A stretch of DNA of 64,000 nt, from contig JANUWI010000002.1 in the NCBI GenBank assembly GCA_025504975.1, positions 1,426,001-1,490,000 on the forward strand, read 5' to 3'. The stretch comes from Plenodomus lindquistii. Its lineage: Eukaryota > Ascomycota > Dothideomycetes > Pleosporales > Leptosphaeriaceae. Under the pieces are notes generated by a model. That model was not told the origin of the DNA. It saw only the letters and a program-made list of their open reading frames with translations, and searched no databases. Shown piece by piece: positions 35,187 through 46,404 of the stretch. Position 1 is the first letter of the stretch. Every line of letters starts with the position of its first letter. Both the position numbers and the translations under genes were made by a program.

Positions 35187-36511
35187 ATGTCTAACCAACA
35201 CACATTGACCGCGCCGCGCGCCTGTCCAGCCGCTGCGCGCAGTCCACCTGACGGCGTGAACGACCTGCCTGAAAATCTCACAACGGAAGTAGTAGATACT
35301 ACCAGCTCGCAAGCTGGTGAGCGTTTGTCTTCACGAGTTCCCTCCGGGGCTGGCGCAATACCACAACAGAGTGTTGAGACGTATCAAATGATGCAACCAC
35401 GTCAGATGTAGTCTTCGCAAATTCTGGTGAACTCACCCGCAAGCATGAACTTCAGCTTTCACTCCGGACTGCCGTGCACGTCCATCAGTCGATCTTTTCA
35501 CCACCGTCACGGCCCCAAGATTATCGAAGTTCTAGTCAGCAAGGTCTGAGATCTGGCTCTCCAGGTCTTCAGTTCACTAGTCTGGAGGATGCAGAAATGT
35601 TAAACAACGGCGGGCAGAATTTGGAGCCTCGGGCAGACAAGGCTCTCCCTCTGACCCAGCCTAATGGCTGGGAAGCGGACTTCACGTCAGCTGCTGTACC
35701 ACCACTCATATGTTTGACGAGATGGTTGGTGATCGACAGGATCGCTTGTTGCCCCGACTGTGCTTGGGCTCCAGCAAAGGCAACATGCCTCATAATCTAA
35801 AGCGCAAGAACCAGCTTGAAGCTGGTATAGCGCTCGAGAAGGCAATAAGCTCTACACCGGGACCTGACCGATATAATGTACCCCAAGCAGAGCCCGGCCT
35901 GAACCTCTACGGTTTTCATGAAACTCTCCTACCGACCTTCGAAGCTGATATACCGGGGCCAATCACCAAAAATTTTGGAAAGACGAGCACTATGGTGTCT
36001 CTCAAAATGCAGGTCAGCTCAACAAGCCCACTTACCATGACACATTCTCGCTCTTTATCGATCCCGTCCTTAGTGCTCAAGCCACATGTCAGGCGCCGGC
36101 CCATGGGTGGCCTATGGGAGCTCCTTACGTCAGCAACGTAGTATAAATACCCTCAGGATCACTACCAGGCTCGGTAGCGGTTCGTCTAAGTTACTCTACA
36201 CTATACGGATCAATACATCTGCTTTACTACGTACTATATTGCTATCGCCCGTCTACTATCCTGACACCACACCCCAACAGGAGCCCATGCGGAAGCGTTT
36301 TCGACACCAAGACGACTCATAAGACAGCGACTTCGGACCTTCTTCATACAAGACACCTGGACTCCAAGGCGACACCCGCGGCGTAACGTTCACGGGCAGA
36401 GTACGAGCCCCATAAGGTCAGGACAATTTCATCGACACGACTCCCAAGTTCGTCACAGCTATAACGTCGCATGCTCTGAGGAAGCCCAAAGACGACCGGT
36501 ATACGTCCTAG
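35187..36511 (+). pseudogene. Array unit 3: decayed and internally deleted member
   Basis: Starts like its relatives (MSNQHTLTAPRACPAAARSP) but hits a TAG at 35409-35411. Further pieces are the beginning of the core (LQFTSLEDAEML, about 35567-35602), then GWEADFTSAAVPPL, which matches unit 1's tail region directly, so most of the core is deleted. The end (KRFRHQDDS, stop, DSDFGPSSYKTP, stop, LRKPKDDRYTS) matches the C-terminal type of the short open member. Several stops and frame changes are present. It cannot encode a full product. Its promoter copy is the most mutated of the four. Confidence 0.75.
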
Positions 36512-36654
36512 GATGTGGTGTTAATTCCGGGCTACTACGACAGACAGAGTACAGGACATGATCTCACGACATGATACGCCCGTGTCAACAGGCGGTGGAT
36601 CTGCATTGCATACAGAGACTTTGTATACCCTAGACGCTTCTATAAGACCCACGA

Positions 36655-36722
36655 ATAGGCTGGGTGTCCAGCCGGCGCTCTTTTGGGAATGCTGAGACTG
36701 GACCATTCAAAGGCCGATACGA
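36655..36722 (+). repeat. Array 3' spacer repeat, copy 5
   Basis: GGCTGGGTGTCCAGCCGGC...CAAAGGCCGATAC after unit 3. Confidence 0.65.
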
Positions 36723-36836
36723 TACACGAAACAACAAACAGCACGGTTGCGGTAGCTGTTTTGAGCGCTACCTACGGTTCCTGTTTTCATCGTAGTGATA
36801 ACGGTTCTTTTAGAAGATTTGGTTGGTATAGATATG

Positions 36837-37198
36837 ACGTTTTGACAGTTACCGTGACCGGGAGTGGCGAAGTGAATGCAAACGCTCACCACTAGACTCT
36901 TCACCCTTCTGTCGTCACTGGATGTGATAGGGACCCTTAAACCCATCTTCACCTCTAAAATACTTAGAATAATGAACCTTTTACGCGAGCTGAGTCCCAA
37001 GCTCCAGAGCCCACGAGATAAAATGCCCCCCCCCCCCCCTCCCCCCCCCACACCTAGGTGTTGCTCTTCCCACAACCACCCCACACAATAACAGGTCAGT
37101 CTTCCACGTTAACGTACATCTACTAAGTCAGCTCATTGATATTCACATACTTACAAAAGGTCCAGGATCTTCTACCTTTGCAGAAAAGCCCGATGGTC
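36837..37198 (+). repeat. Array 5' flank repeat, copy 4
   Basis: Near-identical to copy 2 for its first 170 bp. It then carries a C-rich run at 37025-37049 in place of the AAGTGCGCC segment, and continues to ACAATAACAGGTCAG (37085-37099). Confidence 0.85.
37025..37049 (+). repeat. Poly-C tract in the unit 4 leader
   Basis: Fifteen or so C, one T, then nine or so C. It lies where the other copies read GTGCGCC(T/C)C. Length may vary between strains or be a sequencing artefact. Confidence 0.8.
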
Positions 37199-39423
37199 AT
37201 GTCTGCGGAAGATCTCCCCAAACCGCAGCGTGTTTCGCCGGCCGCCGCGCGCGATTCACCCAAAGGTATGAGGTCCCCAAGGCGCCATTTTTGGCAATGG
37301 CTCTGGAAAATAGGTTTCGATCTCAAGTTACTGACCAGTTGCTTCACTCAGAACCCGCTTTTCAAGGTCGCGCTGATGCGCAGGCCCATCCTTGGATCTC
37401 CGCAGATACACCCTACAAGCCGATGCGCAACAGGACTTGGACTCCCGGCCAACCTTTCTACGCGCCTTCTGGTATGATTGAAGGAAGCCATGACCTCCGG
37501 AGTGCGTACCTTGAGCAAGATGCAAGATGCCTTGGTGGACCCTCGCCCCGCCGACCAGCACAAACTATGTATGGAAGCTCCGAGGTCCAGCCAAGCTCGA
37601 TACGTTCCATGGGTATGATGGATACTCACGATAGGTTCTCAGCCCATCACGGAGCTCCTGGACACCCTGTTATTACTCATAGCACTCTGCCTGCTCACTC
37701 TCAAGTCGCGTCGTGGCCGACACAGCCAGAGCATAATCTTTTCAGCCCTACTCCATCGCAGGGCTGTTCATATCCCTACGAAAATCATGTTTCGCAGCTG
37801 GAAGTGATGCATGGGCATTACAAAGCTTTTGTAGCGCAGCAGATGCGCAGACAGCGAGCCCATGCCGCTGCGGCTGCAAACACCAGAGAAGTCCCAGTTG
37901 ATCCCGAGATCATGCAATCAACGAGGCCTGGTCTTTCTTTGGATAACGATGGAATGAAATCAATGCCGGGATATCAGGATAATACTCGCCCTCGTCGCCA
38001 GAACCCTCTTACAAGTTATCCTCCCCTTGGCACTCCGACGCAAGACCCGACGGCTTTTCAAGGAGGCATCAACACAAGCACCTCCCCAGCATCCCAAAAT
38101 CATAAGAAGGTACTTCCATTCAATGGGTCCTTCACCAGCCCGACGTTGTTCCCTATCGAAAACCTCGAAGAAAGTTCACCCCATGGACAGCCGCACCGGG
38201 CGATTGATGGGCTGATGCGAAACTCTGTGTACACACAGTCCCAGACTAGTGTGCAGTGCCAGCAGGCAATGATAGTTAATCCTCGGCATTCGACCTCTGT
38301 GATCGTGCAGCCGCATCAAACTATCAACATTCAAAGCCAGCCTGCTGAAGAATCAAAACAGGATGTGATTCTCCCCGGGCTCGATTTTGGCAACATTGAT
38401 GACGCTCGAGCACATGCTCGCGGGCACGTGGTCTCACCTCGAGGCACCGAAGGGCTCCCACGGAACCAGATTGAGCGGCAACTGATCGTCAAGAGGCTTC
38501 TGGAGAATATGCAGGACCTAACTCAAGCTGGAGACTTGAAGACAAGCACCACGTTCCAAAACCGTTGGCTAGGTCTAAAATTTACCAGGGATGGACCATT
38601 TCCGCAAGTTTATCCATCGACTGCGATCAACAACTTCTACAGTTACAAGAAGAAGCAGCTCCTTTGCTGGGAGCTTCTAGTGAGTGACTTGATGTTTTGG
38701 TCTGCTCTGTGCACTCGCTGACTTTTTGACAGCATTTTGCGGAGCAAATCCATAGAGACGGCTTGGAGCTTCCCAGTCTTGCTCCAGATTGCGATATTGC
38801 CAAAGTCGTGAGAGAACAAGAATACTCCTTTGAGGAGCGGATGAACCTGATTGTGGACATTATACATTTCCAGAAGTCCAGGGTCGACGCCATGTTTTCC
38901 AGCCGAGAGGCGTTGGAACACCTTGTACTGTACCCGAAGTTAACTGCGGGATCCAGCAAAGGAAATCGCAATTCCAACAAGAAGAAGGCATACCGTATGG
39001 ATATTGGGAGAATACAGGAGGAACAGTCTCAGGAATCCAAGCAGACCACCAGCTCCGCGAACGCTCGTAAGTTTGTTGCTACTTCAATAGCAGGTGCTTG
39101 CGCTAACACCAATAGTAACTCCTGCGCCCGGAAGTAGTCATGATTCTATGTGGCACCACTACCCTGAGGATTTGAACCCAGTATCCACGAATCCGCCAGT
39201 CTACTACACAAAGCGTACTCACAACGAGTTTGCGATTGATTTCGACTCCGAGGATCCCGACGCGCAGCTGATGAAGCGCTCCAAGCTCAATCCACCCGCT
39301 GGTAAGTCATCCGAGAGCGGCCTCAACGGTTCCGCCCTCGCACCATCGAGGTCAGCTTCAGTCAGGAAAGCCCAAGTGGCGACACTGGCGAGAAAACCGA
39401 AGGACCGCCAGAAGCCGTCCTAG
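37199..39423 (+). CDS. Array unit 4: intact member of the unknown nuclear-like family
   Basis: Preferred exons are 37199-37265, 37328-38679, 38733-39066 and 39116-39423, 686 residues. The first exon (MSAEDLPKPQRVSPAAARDSP) matches units 2 and 3, which is why I chose this start. The first intron (62 nt) lacks a clear branch site, so a start at 37297 in the long second exon (674 residues) is the alternative. The N-terminal 370 residues are disordered and rich in Pro, Gln, Ser and His. The core starts LDFGNIDDARAHARG, includes LLENMQDLTQAG and LLCWELL, crosses the phase-0 intron into HFAEQIHRDG and then FEERMNLIVDI. The C-terminal region is basic and ends ARKPKDRQKPS. It shares domain order and intron position with unit 2, but the two proteins are strongly diverged. 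Function unknown. Confidence 0.75.
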
Positions 39424-39560
39424 GCCGTTGTCTCGAATACGGATCACCACGAGGGACGCACTACACGACATCGTAGTGCCGAGTTGACAGGCAATGGATC
39501 TACATTGCGTGATATACGTTCTGTTCTACACACCAAGCTCTACCAAGGGGTTTAATATTA

Positions 39561-39625
39561 GGCTGGGTTTCTGGCCGGCATTCAATTGTCGAGACTAAAC
39601 CATTGAAGGCCAACACAGATTCTAT
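39561..39625 (+). repeat. Array 3' spacer repeat, copy 6
   Basis: GGCTGGGTTTCTGGCCGGC...TTGAAGGCCAACAC, last copy in the array. Confidence 0.65.
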
Positions 39626-39719
39626 TTGATAAGCCATAATAATGATGAACAGCGCGTTCGGCGGCGCTCATGAGCTGATGTTTCTTCGATATTAGCTCAA
39701 TGATTTGAATTCTTCCTTG

Positions 39720-39885
39720 ACAAGACCCTAATTGCTGTGAACGTGATTTCTAACTGTAACTATAACGCGGCAAAGTCTAGACAAACAGCTCAACTCTCGC
39801 GTGTCTTAAGTAAGCTTTTACTAAGAACAAGACTCGCTTTCACAACCTGCGAGAGGTGCGTCTGTCTGCTCAAGGATAGTAAGAC
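39720..39885 (+). repeat. Secondary array repeat, copy 2
   Basis: Related to 33960-34138 (TTGCTGTGAACGTGAT, AACAAACAGCTC, TGCGAGAGGTGCGTCT). It marks the right edge of the array; beyond about 39.9 kb no family sequence was seen. Confidence 0.7.
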
Positions 39886-40347
39886 CATAATATCAGGCCG
39901 TAAGAGAAGCTTCTATGTCCATTCCTACCTTTGAACATATGATTCGAATCACACTCCCATTCCGAACGTCATCAATCCGATAAAGCTCGTATTCATTGAG
40001 TCAGCAAAGTACCCCAGGCGCCATTCACCGTAGCCAATACAGTACACTGAAACGTCTACTACAGGGGATTAGATCATAAGTGTAGTCTCTACAAGTAGTA
40101 AAGATAGTGTTATATCAAACCTTGCTGTTGTTGTTGTCTCTCTGCTACTGTATAGGCTCAAGCGTCATGCTGTTACTGTAGGATGGAGACATAAGATAGA
40201 CACGAGACACTTTGTATATCTGCTTATTTTAAAATGTTATGCATCATCTTGAGGGAAGAGAAAGACGAAGATAAGTTACATTCGTAGCTACCCCGACGCT
40301 ATCCTACACTTACTTACCCACTTAATCTCATCCCACAAATCTCTAGT
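39886..40347. other. Intergenic interval between array and ATPase gene
   Basis: No gene seen; likely the 3' untranslated region of the minus-strand ATPase gene. Confidence 0.45.
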
Positions 40348-43300
40348 TTACATGACCTTGCCAGTCCATTCCTTAGCCTCAAACTGCAACTCCTTACCCA
40401 AAAACCTCATCGGATCGACGAAGATCTTCATGCCCACATTTGACGTCATTAAATCATACACTCTTACAATGACATATACATCGCTGTGTTGCGTGAGTAA
40501 TGTTCGCTTCATACTCTCCATCTGCATTAACTGTTAGCATACGTGAACGAACGTAGTGGTACCGCTTCTAAAAAGCGATTTTGTGTTCACTTACGCGTTT
40601 ATACTGTCCCCCACTCATGAAGAACCTCGTGCTGCACCCGCTGGTCGTGCTTTTCACTTCAATGTAATAAGTGATTGGCTTGTATGCAAAGTTGTAAGTA
40701 GGGGAGATGTGATATGGGACGCCCTGCACTGCTTTGCTGCGGAAGTATCGTGTCAAGTCGCCGGTGCAGTCTGTGTACACAATGTCGGCTGTCTCGCGGC
40801 CAACCCACGACTCCATGTCGTTGTAGTGAGCTGCACCTGCCAGTTCGCCCCGTATCGTGCTCTGCCAATTCTCGCGCGTGAAGTCTGGGAGGTTGAGAGT
40901 AGAGAGACGCTCGAAGACCTGGGAGGACGATTAGTAAATACCCAGATAAGTGAGGTTACGAAACTTACAAAAGCTTCTCCTGCAGCGCCTATCCGCCGGT
41001 CATGTGCGAACTCGTTAGCATCTCTGACGCCGAATGTGGCGACGTGGTCGAAAGGCTCATTAGGAGTTGGTGTCCCGAACGTGAACGGTGATGGGGTCCT
41101 TCCTGGGGTTCCGAAAGTGAACAGTGCGGCGGAATCAGACCGTTCCCGAACGATATTGGTCCTTTGCGCGCTTCTCACGACTTGTTCGACCAGTCGGGGG
41201 TATTGGTCGGGAGCAGGTTGCTGGACTTGCATCTCAGGTCTATCTGCGCTCCTGGGTGTAGCATTTTGGTTGACAAGTGGTGTACGAGGCGTCCGTGGAA
41301 CCGCCCCATCGCCAATAATGGTAGTCGAGTCAGAGTCGCCAAATGCAGACGGAGTGACAGGTGTGTATGGACGTTCGTCTGTGGGTGCATCAGTGAGCTC
41401 AATGACCGGCTTCTCGATCCATGACACGTCGAAAATATCCTGTTCTTGTAAAACATCGTCGAGCTGGGCGACCCCACTCCTCAAGATGCGCGACACGTCG
41501 AAAGTGGCCTCGGGTGGAACGCAAAGTATTGCCGCAAGTAGTTTTGGAAGTTGTGACTCATAACACGCAACTTGCTGTTGACGCTCGGAAGGTACGTATA
41601 TTTTGAGTTGCTGATCGGCTCTCTCGTGATGGATGAAAGAGCGATCACTTTCAACGGCGATCTTTCGCATGCCTACCCTTAGCACGAGTTGAGTTGAGAT
41701 TTTCGAAGTTGCGAAGACAGCTGCTTCGGCGAGGAGGTCGAACAGGGTGCGATCATCACGGAGAGCTTCTGGGCTCTTGTGTTTGGCAGCGCAACTGTGC
41801 TTTGTCAGCGCGAGATTATAGCAGAAGCTCTTTATTCCGTTAGACCTTAGCCAGGAAACATGACAGGAGTTCTGATTCGAATTACTCGGTCGGTAATGTG
41901 TTATGCTATGGAGATAGCTGCTGAGTAGGAGAGTCTCATAATACGGCTTGTACTCACCAGAACAAAGCGTATGCCTTTGCTTGAAGTCCAGCCGACAATA
42001 CAGGCTCTGGCAGAGCGTCGCAGTCAACGGTGGAGACCTGCTCGACAGCCGCGGATAGATACCGGTAAGTGAGTCCGGTCCGCTGGAACAGTCCGTGCAA
42101 AATGTGGACTTCAGCGACAGTGAAGTCGAGCAGTATGCCGCTCGCGCTAAAAGCGTCTCTGTACCTCTGATTATCTGCGATGGCAAAGTCGTCTATGCTT
42201 TTCACCAGGACCACATCACCATCGGCTTGCTTGAGAGGAAGCCAGGCGACTTCTTTGAGAGCTTCGAACGATTGCATAACTTTCGCGTCGAAGGATGCTC
42301 TCGCTAGCATCATTCCGATCTCGACCACACGGGCGTGTATATCAGCGATGTTCGGGGGAATCTTGACCGCCATGCGTGCGACCTCATCGATGAGCATGCT
42401 CGGACTGGCTTTCTTAACCTTGAGTAACTTGACGAAGAAATTTTCAAGATCCGGATACAATACCGATACGTCGCAGAACCCATCGAGCGGAAAAGGGCTT
42501 CTCCAGAGACAATTGCTCAGCTTGTAACGAGCGCCATTTTCGGCCACAACGAGCTCCCTTTCTGTGAACGCTTTCCTATCCAAGTTGTTAGTGTAGGTCA
42601 CATGCTGGACGTGGCAGCTTACCTGACCAGTTTACGATCATCATCGGTCGTGACGTTGGCATCAAGGAAAGCGTAGGCTTTGCGTAATTCTGACATGATA
42701 TCGAGATTCTGTAGTCGTGTCCGTCGGTCCACCCTCTCAATCTCTTTAAATACGTCGTTCAACTCCCAGTTCCTGATCCCCAACACATGGACAAAGAAGT
42801 TGCGAAGTACCGGAGAATTTCCAAACAAGGGCTCTAAGACATGTACAAAATGGAGAAGGTCAGGACCACTCCATATACAGTCGCTTAGGCTGACCCAACC
42901 TCCAGTTTCGTCAATTAGAACCATGGCTTCCTCGTCGAAATATTCCCTATTCACAGTCAGCCGAGCTTCTTCTCCTCTGCCTCCTCTACAAACCTGAGAT
43001 CATCATGATGCTCTACAGTGGCAAGTTTGGCCATACTTTCGTAGATATCCTTGGCTATCTTCTGCGTGCCAGAATTTCCTTTCTTTGATAGTGCACACAG
43101 AGCACGCCTGTAAAACTCCAAGTCCGGCTGCATGCCAACACCGAAGATCTCCAGAAACTGCCAATGCCTGGCCGTGGTTTCGTCCATTTCGCTGTCCGGC
43201 AAGGACAAGATGGAAAGGTCAGAAACATCGAGCTGAAAGTGAGCAAGCTGCGCTAATATGATTTTCGTAGGTAGATATGTGGTACCGAGCGGATGGGAGG

Positions 43301-45835
43301 CACCTCCCAGGCACGGCACCGACATGAGCTTTATCTGTGCAGCCACCTCGCCTACGTTATGTTCATAGTGATTCCAATGTGCCTTGAGGGTTCCAAGAAA
43401 CTTGTTGGGACGAAGATCATGTACCGAATGTACAATTAATGACACCACCCTTTTGTCGCTGTCGGTGGTTTTACGGCATAATCTTGGATAGGTTATTGCG
43501 GCAGTAAGCTCTTGCAACCAGCCTCGCCAGGTGCGACCTCGGATGGTAGTTGTAGAGGGTTTCCAATCAAGGGTGTGCTTTCCTATGAGGCAAATCGAAT
43601 TTCCGGCTGCTTTTCGTGTCTCGGGATCCACAAGATTACTAACATCATATTCGCCGCGAGAAGTGAGGTACCACGCACTTTTGGCAGCAACGATGTCGCC
43701 GAACTCCGTTGGAAGCGTGACCCAGCTACGAAGCTCATTAACATCTTCATACAAGTTGAAAAGATACCAGAGCTCGGCATGCAACGCATCTTGTGTGGTC
43801 ATCGTTGAGCCTAGTTGCCGAGACATTTGACCCGAGTGAACCAGCTTGATCTTCTCAAATACGACCTCTTTTGCACACCCTTGGACACCTAACTTCCGAT
43901 ACAGCAGCCGTCTTGCAACACTTCTCGCGGCCGTTTCGTCTACTAGATCCAAGGGAATGGTTGTTGGAATCTTGATGCCGCTCGTCGTTGGAAAGTAGAT
44001 GTTTGTGCGCCCACCAAAAGCCAGGCCTGGAGCACCAGTCCAACCTCGGCGTTGTGTCAGAGGAATAAGTGCGAGCTTTTTGATCGTCAATTGTACGTCA
44101 TCTGGGACGCCGTTGCCCCATGCACCTAGGAGTGCTGCAGCGAATGTATCATGCCACGGATCGGCGAGATCCTTAGTCCTCAACCTTGAGTGCGTGCTCG
44201 AGAGATCGGCCATGAGCCTGGGCAAGAATTCTCTCCAGGTCAGTCGTGACACGCCAAGCTCGGTAAGAATGCTCTGGTGACTTTCGGCGTACTCTGGGGC
44301 GATGTACAGCTGAGAAGTGGGCAAGTCCGCGAGAATCGGTTCCGTTCCGTGCATCGCACTCTGAGAGAGGAACCTAATGTTAGCCGGGGTCTGCAACTGC
44401 CGTTTTTCGCGAGTCTGGATGACTGCTTTCCCCTTCAGTATCTCCTTGATGTCCTTGTATAGATATTTCCAGGAACCACTCATCGGGGTGGTTGGCAAGT
44501 AATCAAGCCATAGGTACTTCATCGGGCCATCGTCCTTGACGAAGCTTAGGACTGCGTCCGCGAAGACATTCGCTACTCCATTACGAATGGCATCGTTCCA
44601 GGGGCACTGGACGATACTTTCTCGGTTCGCTGAGGTGATGAAGTCAGATTGAATCAGAAACTGGATGTCGTTAGCTTTTTGTGGGCAAGCCGCGTAGAAG
44701 AGAGTATTACGTGAAGTTGTTGATACTGTTGGAGAGGAAGAAACGAAAAGACGTAATGACCGTGATCATCGAGTTCTGGACTGTTGGTCGTACTGGTGAT
44801 AGGAAACGCCAGCTCAATCCTGGCAGATCGAGTTTTACGGCGATCATCTGCGGGCAGATTATCGACGTTGCGCCCGAATATTCGGTATGCGCTGACCTCG
44901 TGGGTTTCTGAACCATTATCACCCTTGTGAGATTTGACGAGGTTTCGCATTTCTGGCCTGAAAGATTGTTTTTGTGTCCGGAAGGTGGTCTCTGTGACCA
45001 CTGCGCCCGGCTTTGCGACGCGAATCCGAAGACTGCCCAGATTTCGGAGGAAGAAGATCGTGGTCTCAGGCATATCGAAAATTGCGTCGAGCAAATCTTC
45101 ATACTCTGTGCCACCCTTGTCTGTCAAATGAAGTGTGATTCGCGTAGTAACATCTGTTGGGAGTACCTCTGGTGGAGCCTCGAGGGGAGTAACCATGCCG
45201 ATGCCGTCGTCCCCACGATTGTGTCTAAACTGGAACGACCATACCCCAGATTGGATATGGACCATGTTAGCAACGGAAAAGACTGATTTGAAGCCGAAAC
45301 CTTTCTCGCCGATCTGGTTATCAGACGTTGTGGCCTTCTTCGAACTTTGTCCTGTTGCACATATGGCTTCGATGTTCGCGCGGGTAAAGCCATCCTCATT
45401 TGTGTCTGCTACCAGCGCTTCTGGTGTAACATCGAACCTCAGAAAGGGACGCATGTCAAGGCCTTGTGACTTGGAGAATCGAGAATCGTCTGCATTCTGT
45501 ATGAGTTCGTATAGGAATCTGTGCTTCGAAGAGTAGAGCTGCGTGGAAATGCTGTCTGAGTTAGTATATGTTCAAGAAGCAAGCTGGTCACTTAACCTTC
45601 TGGTGTATGCTGCTTCTGTCTTGCGCCTCTCCTCCACTATCCGTAAGATGTTTTCCCGGCTTCGAGCTCTGATCGACTCGAGATCAAATCTTGTCTCATC
45701 ATCCAGATGCCCTTTTGCACTTCTGATGCTTTCCAACACCGCGTTAGCTTCAAGCGCAGTTTTTGGTTCCCGATTACCTAGCTGTTCCAGTACACCGCGG
45801 TATCTACCAACAGGGACGGGGCCTGCTGCTTCCAT
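40348..45835 (-). CDS. Large GHKL ATPase with C-terminal NOV/DUF3883 domain (NO VEIN/sacsin-like)
   Basis: Eight exons on the minus strand: 45835-45597, 45551-44711, 44660-42994, 42946-42623, 42575-41958, 41794-40969, 40918-40595 and 40521-40348. They sum to 5013 nt, 1670 residues, with matching phases. A short helical N-terminus precedes a GHKL (Hsp90-type) ATPase domain with the N-box YELIQNADDS (Glu95, Asn99), a D-x-N-E-DGF G1-type loop (near residue 130) and GEKGFGFKSVF. A long middle region of about 1000 residues follows, then a Pro/Thr-rich linker. The C-terminal DUF3883 has ETADIVYTD (Asp1550) and YYIEVKST (Glu1592-x-Lys1594), the D...ExK pattern of PD-(D/E)XK nuclease folds. The fifth intron (163 nt) is longest and could hide a small exon. 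Cellular role in fungi is unknown; plant NO VEIN acts in vascular development. Confidence 0.87.
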
Positions 45836-46404
45836 ATTAGCAAGATTTGTTCTCGGAATGCCTACACCGGATGCATGCTGAGGAGGAGATAGATGTAGCT
45901 GCTGATAGATACAGTTGCGCCATTGTCATTGGTCGATGTATGGGTGCGGCACAGCTCTCTTGGCGCATACGGATCCCAACGAACCCACACGGCCATGTAC
46001 TCCCGCACGAACCACGATAACAATCAAAATTTCGATACAGCTGACCTTCTTCGGCGGCTAGTGTGCGCACTCTGCATCTGCGGCAAGCCACGCGCCTGGA
46101 GGCACAGCCCAGCTCGTTTCATGTGCCGAAAGAGTGCCACTTGGTGCTGCAGATATGTATTGAGATTGAACGGAAACCGACACTGGACGGAGACGAAAAT
46201 CCTATACTGTTAGCTTAATACACAGTTTGTGGTGAAGATCGCTGCGGAGCGACCGTGCACATCAATAGAACAGTTCACAGGCGGCCCGCTGTTTGATCTT
46301 CCGACGGCGCGGCGTCGATCATTGCATTCGTTCGTACATCTCCTCTAGGTATCTAACGTTGCAGCGATTGCTTTTTGTGTTGGTATGCATGGATGCGACA
46401 ATGT
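45836..46404. other. Intergenic interval
   Basis: Promoter of the ATPase gene and the 3' region of the tRNA synthetase gene; no frame of note. Confidence 0.5.

Noticed and set aside
28174..39885. Array as a transposable element family
   Set aside because: No terminal repeats, reverse transcriptase, transposase or integrase motif found; units have spliced introns and individual promoters.
40556..41563. 335-codon plus-strand frame
   Set aside because: Antisense to exons of the DUF3883 ATPase gene; no domain and crosses confirmed introns.
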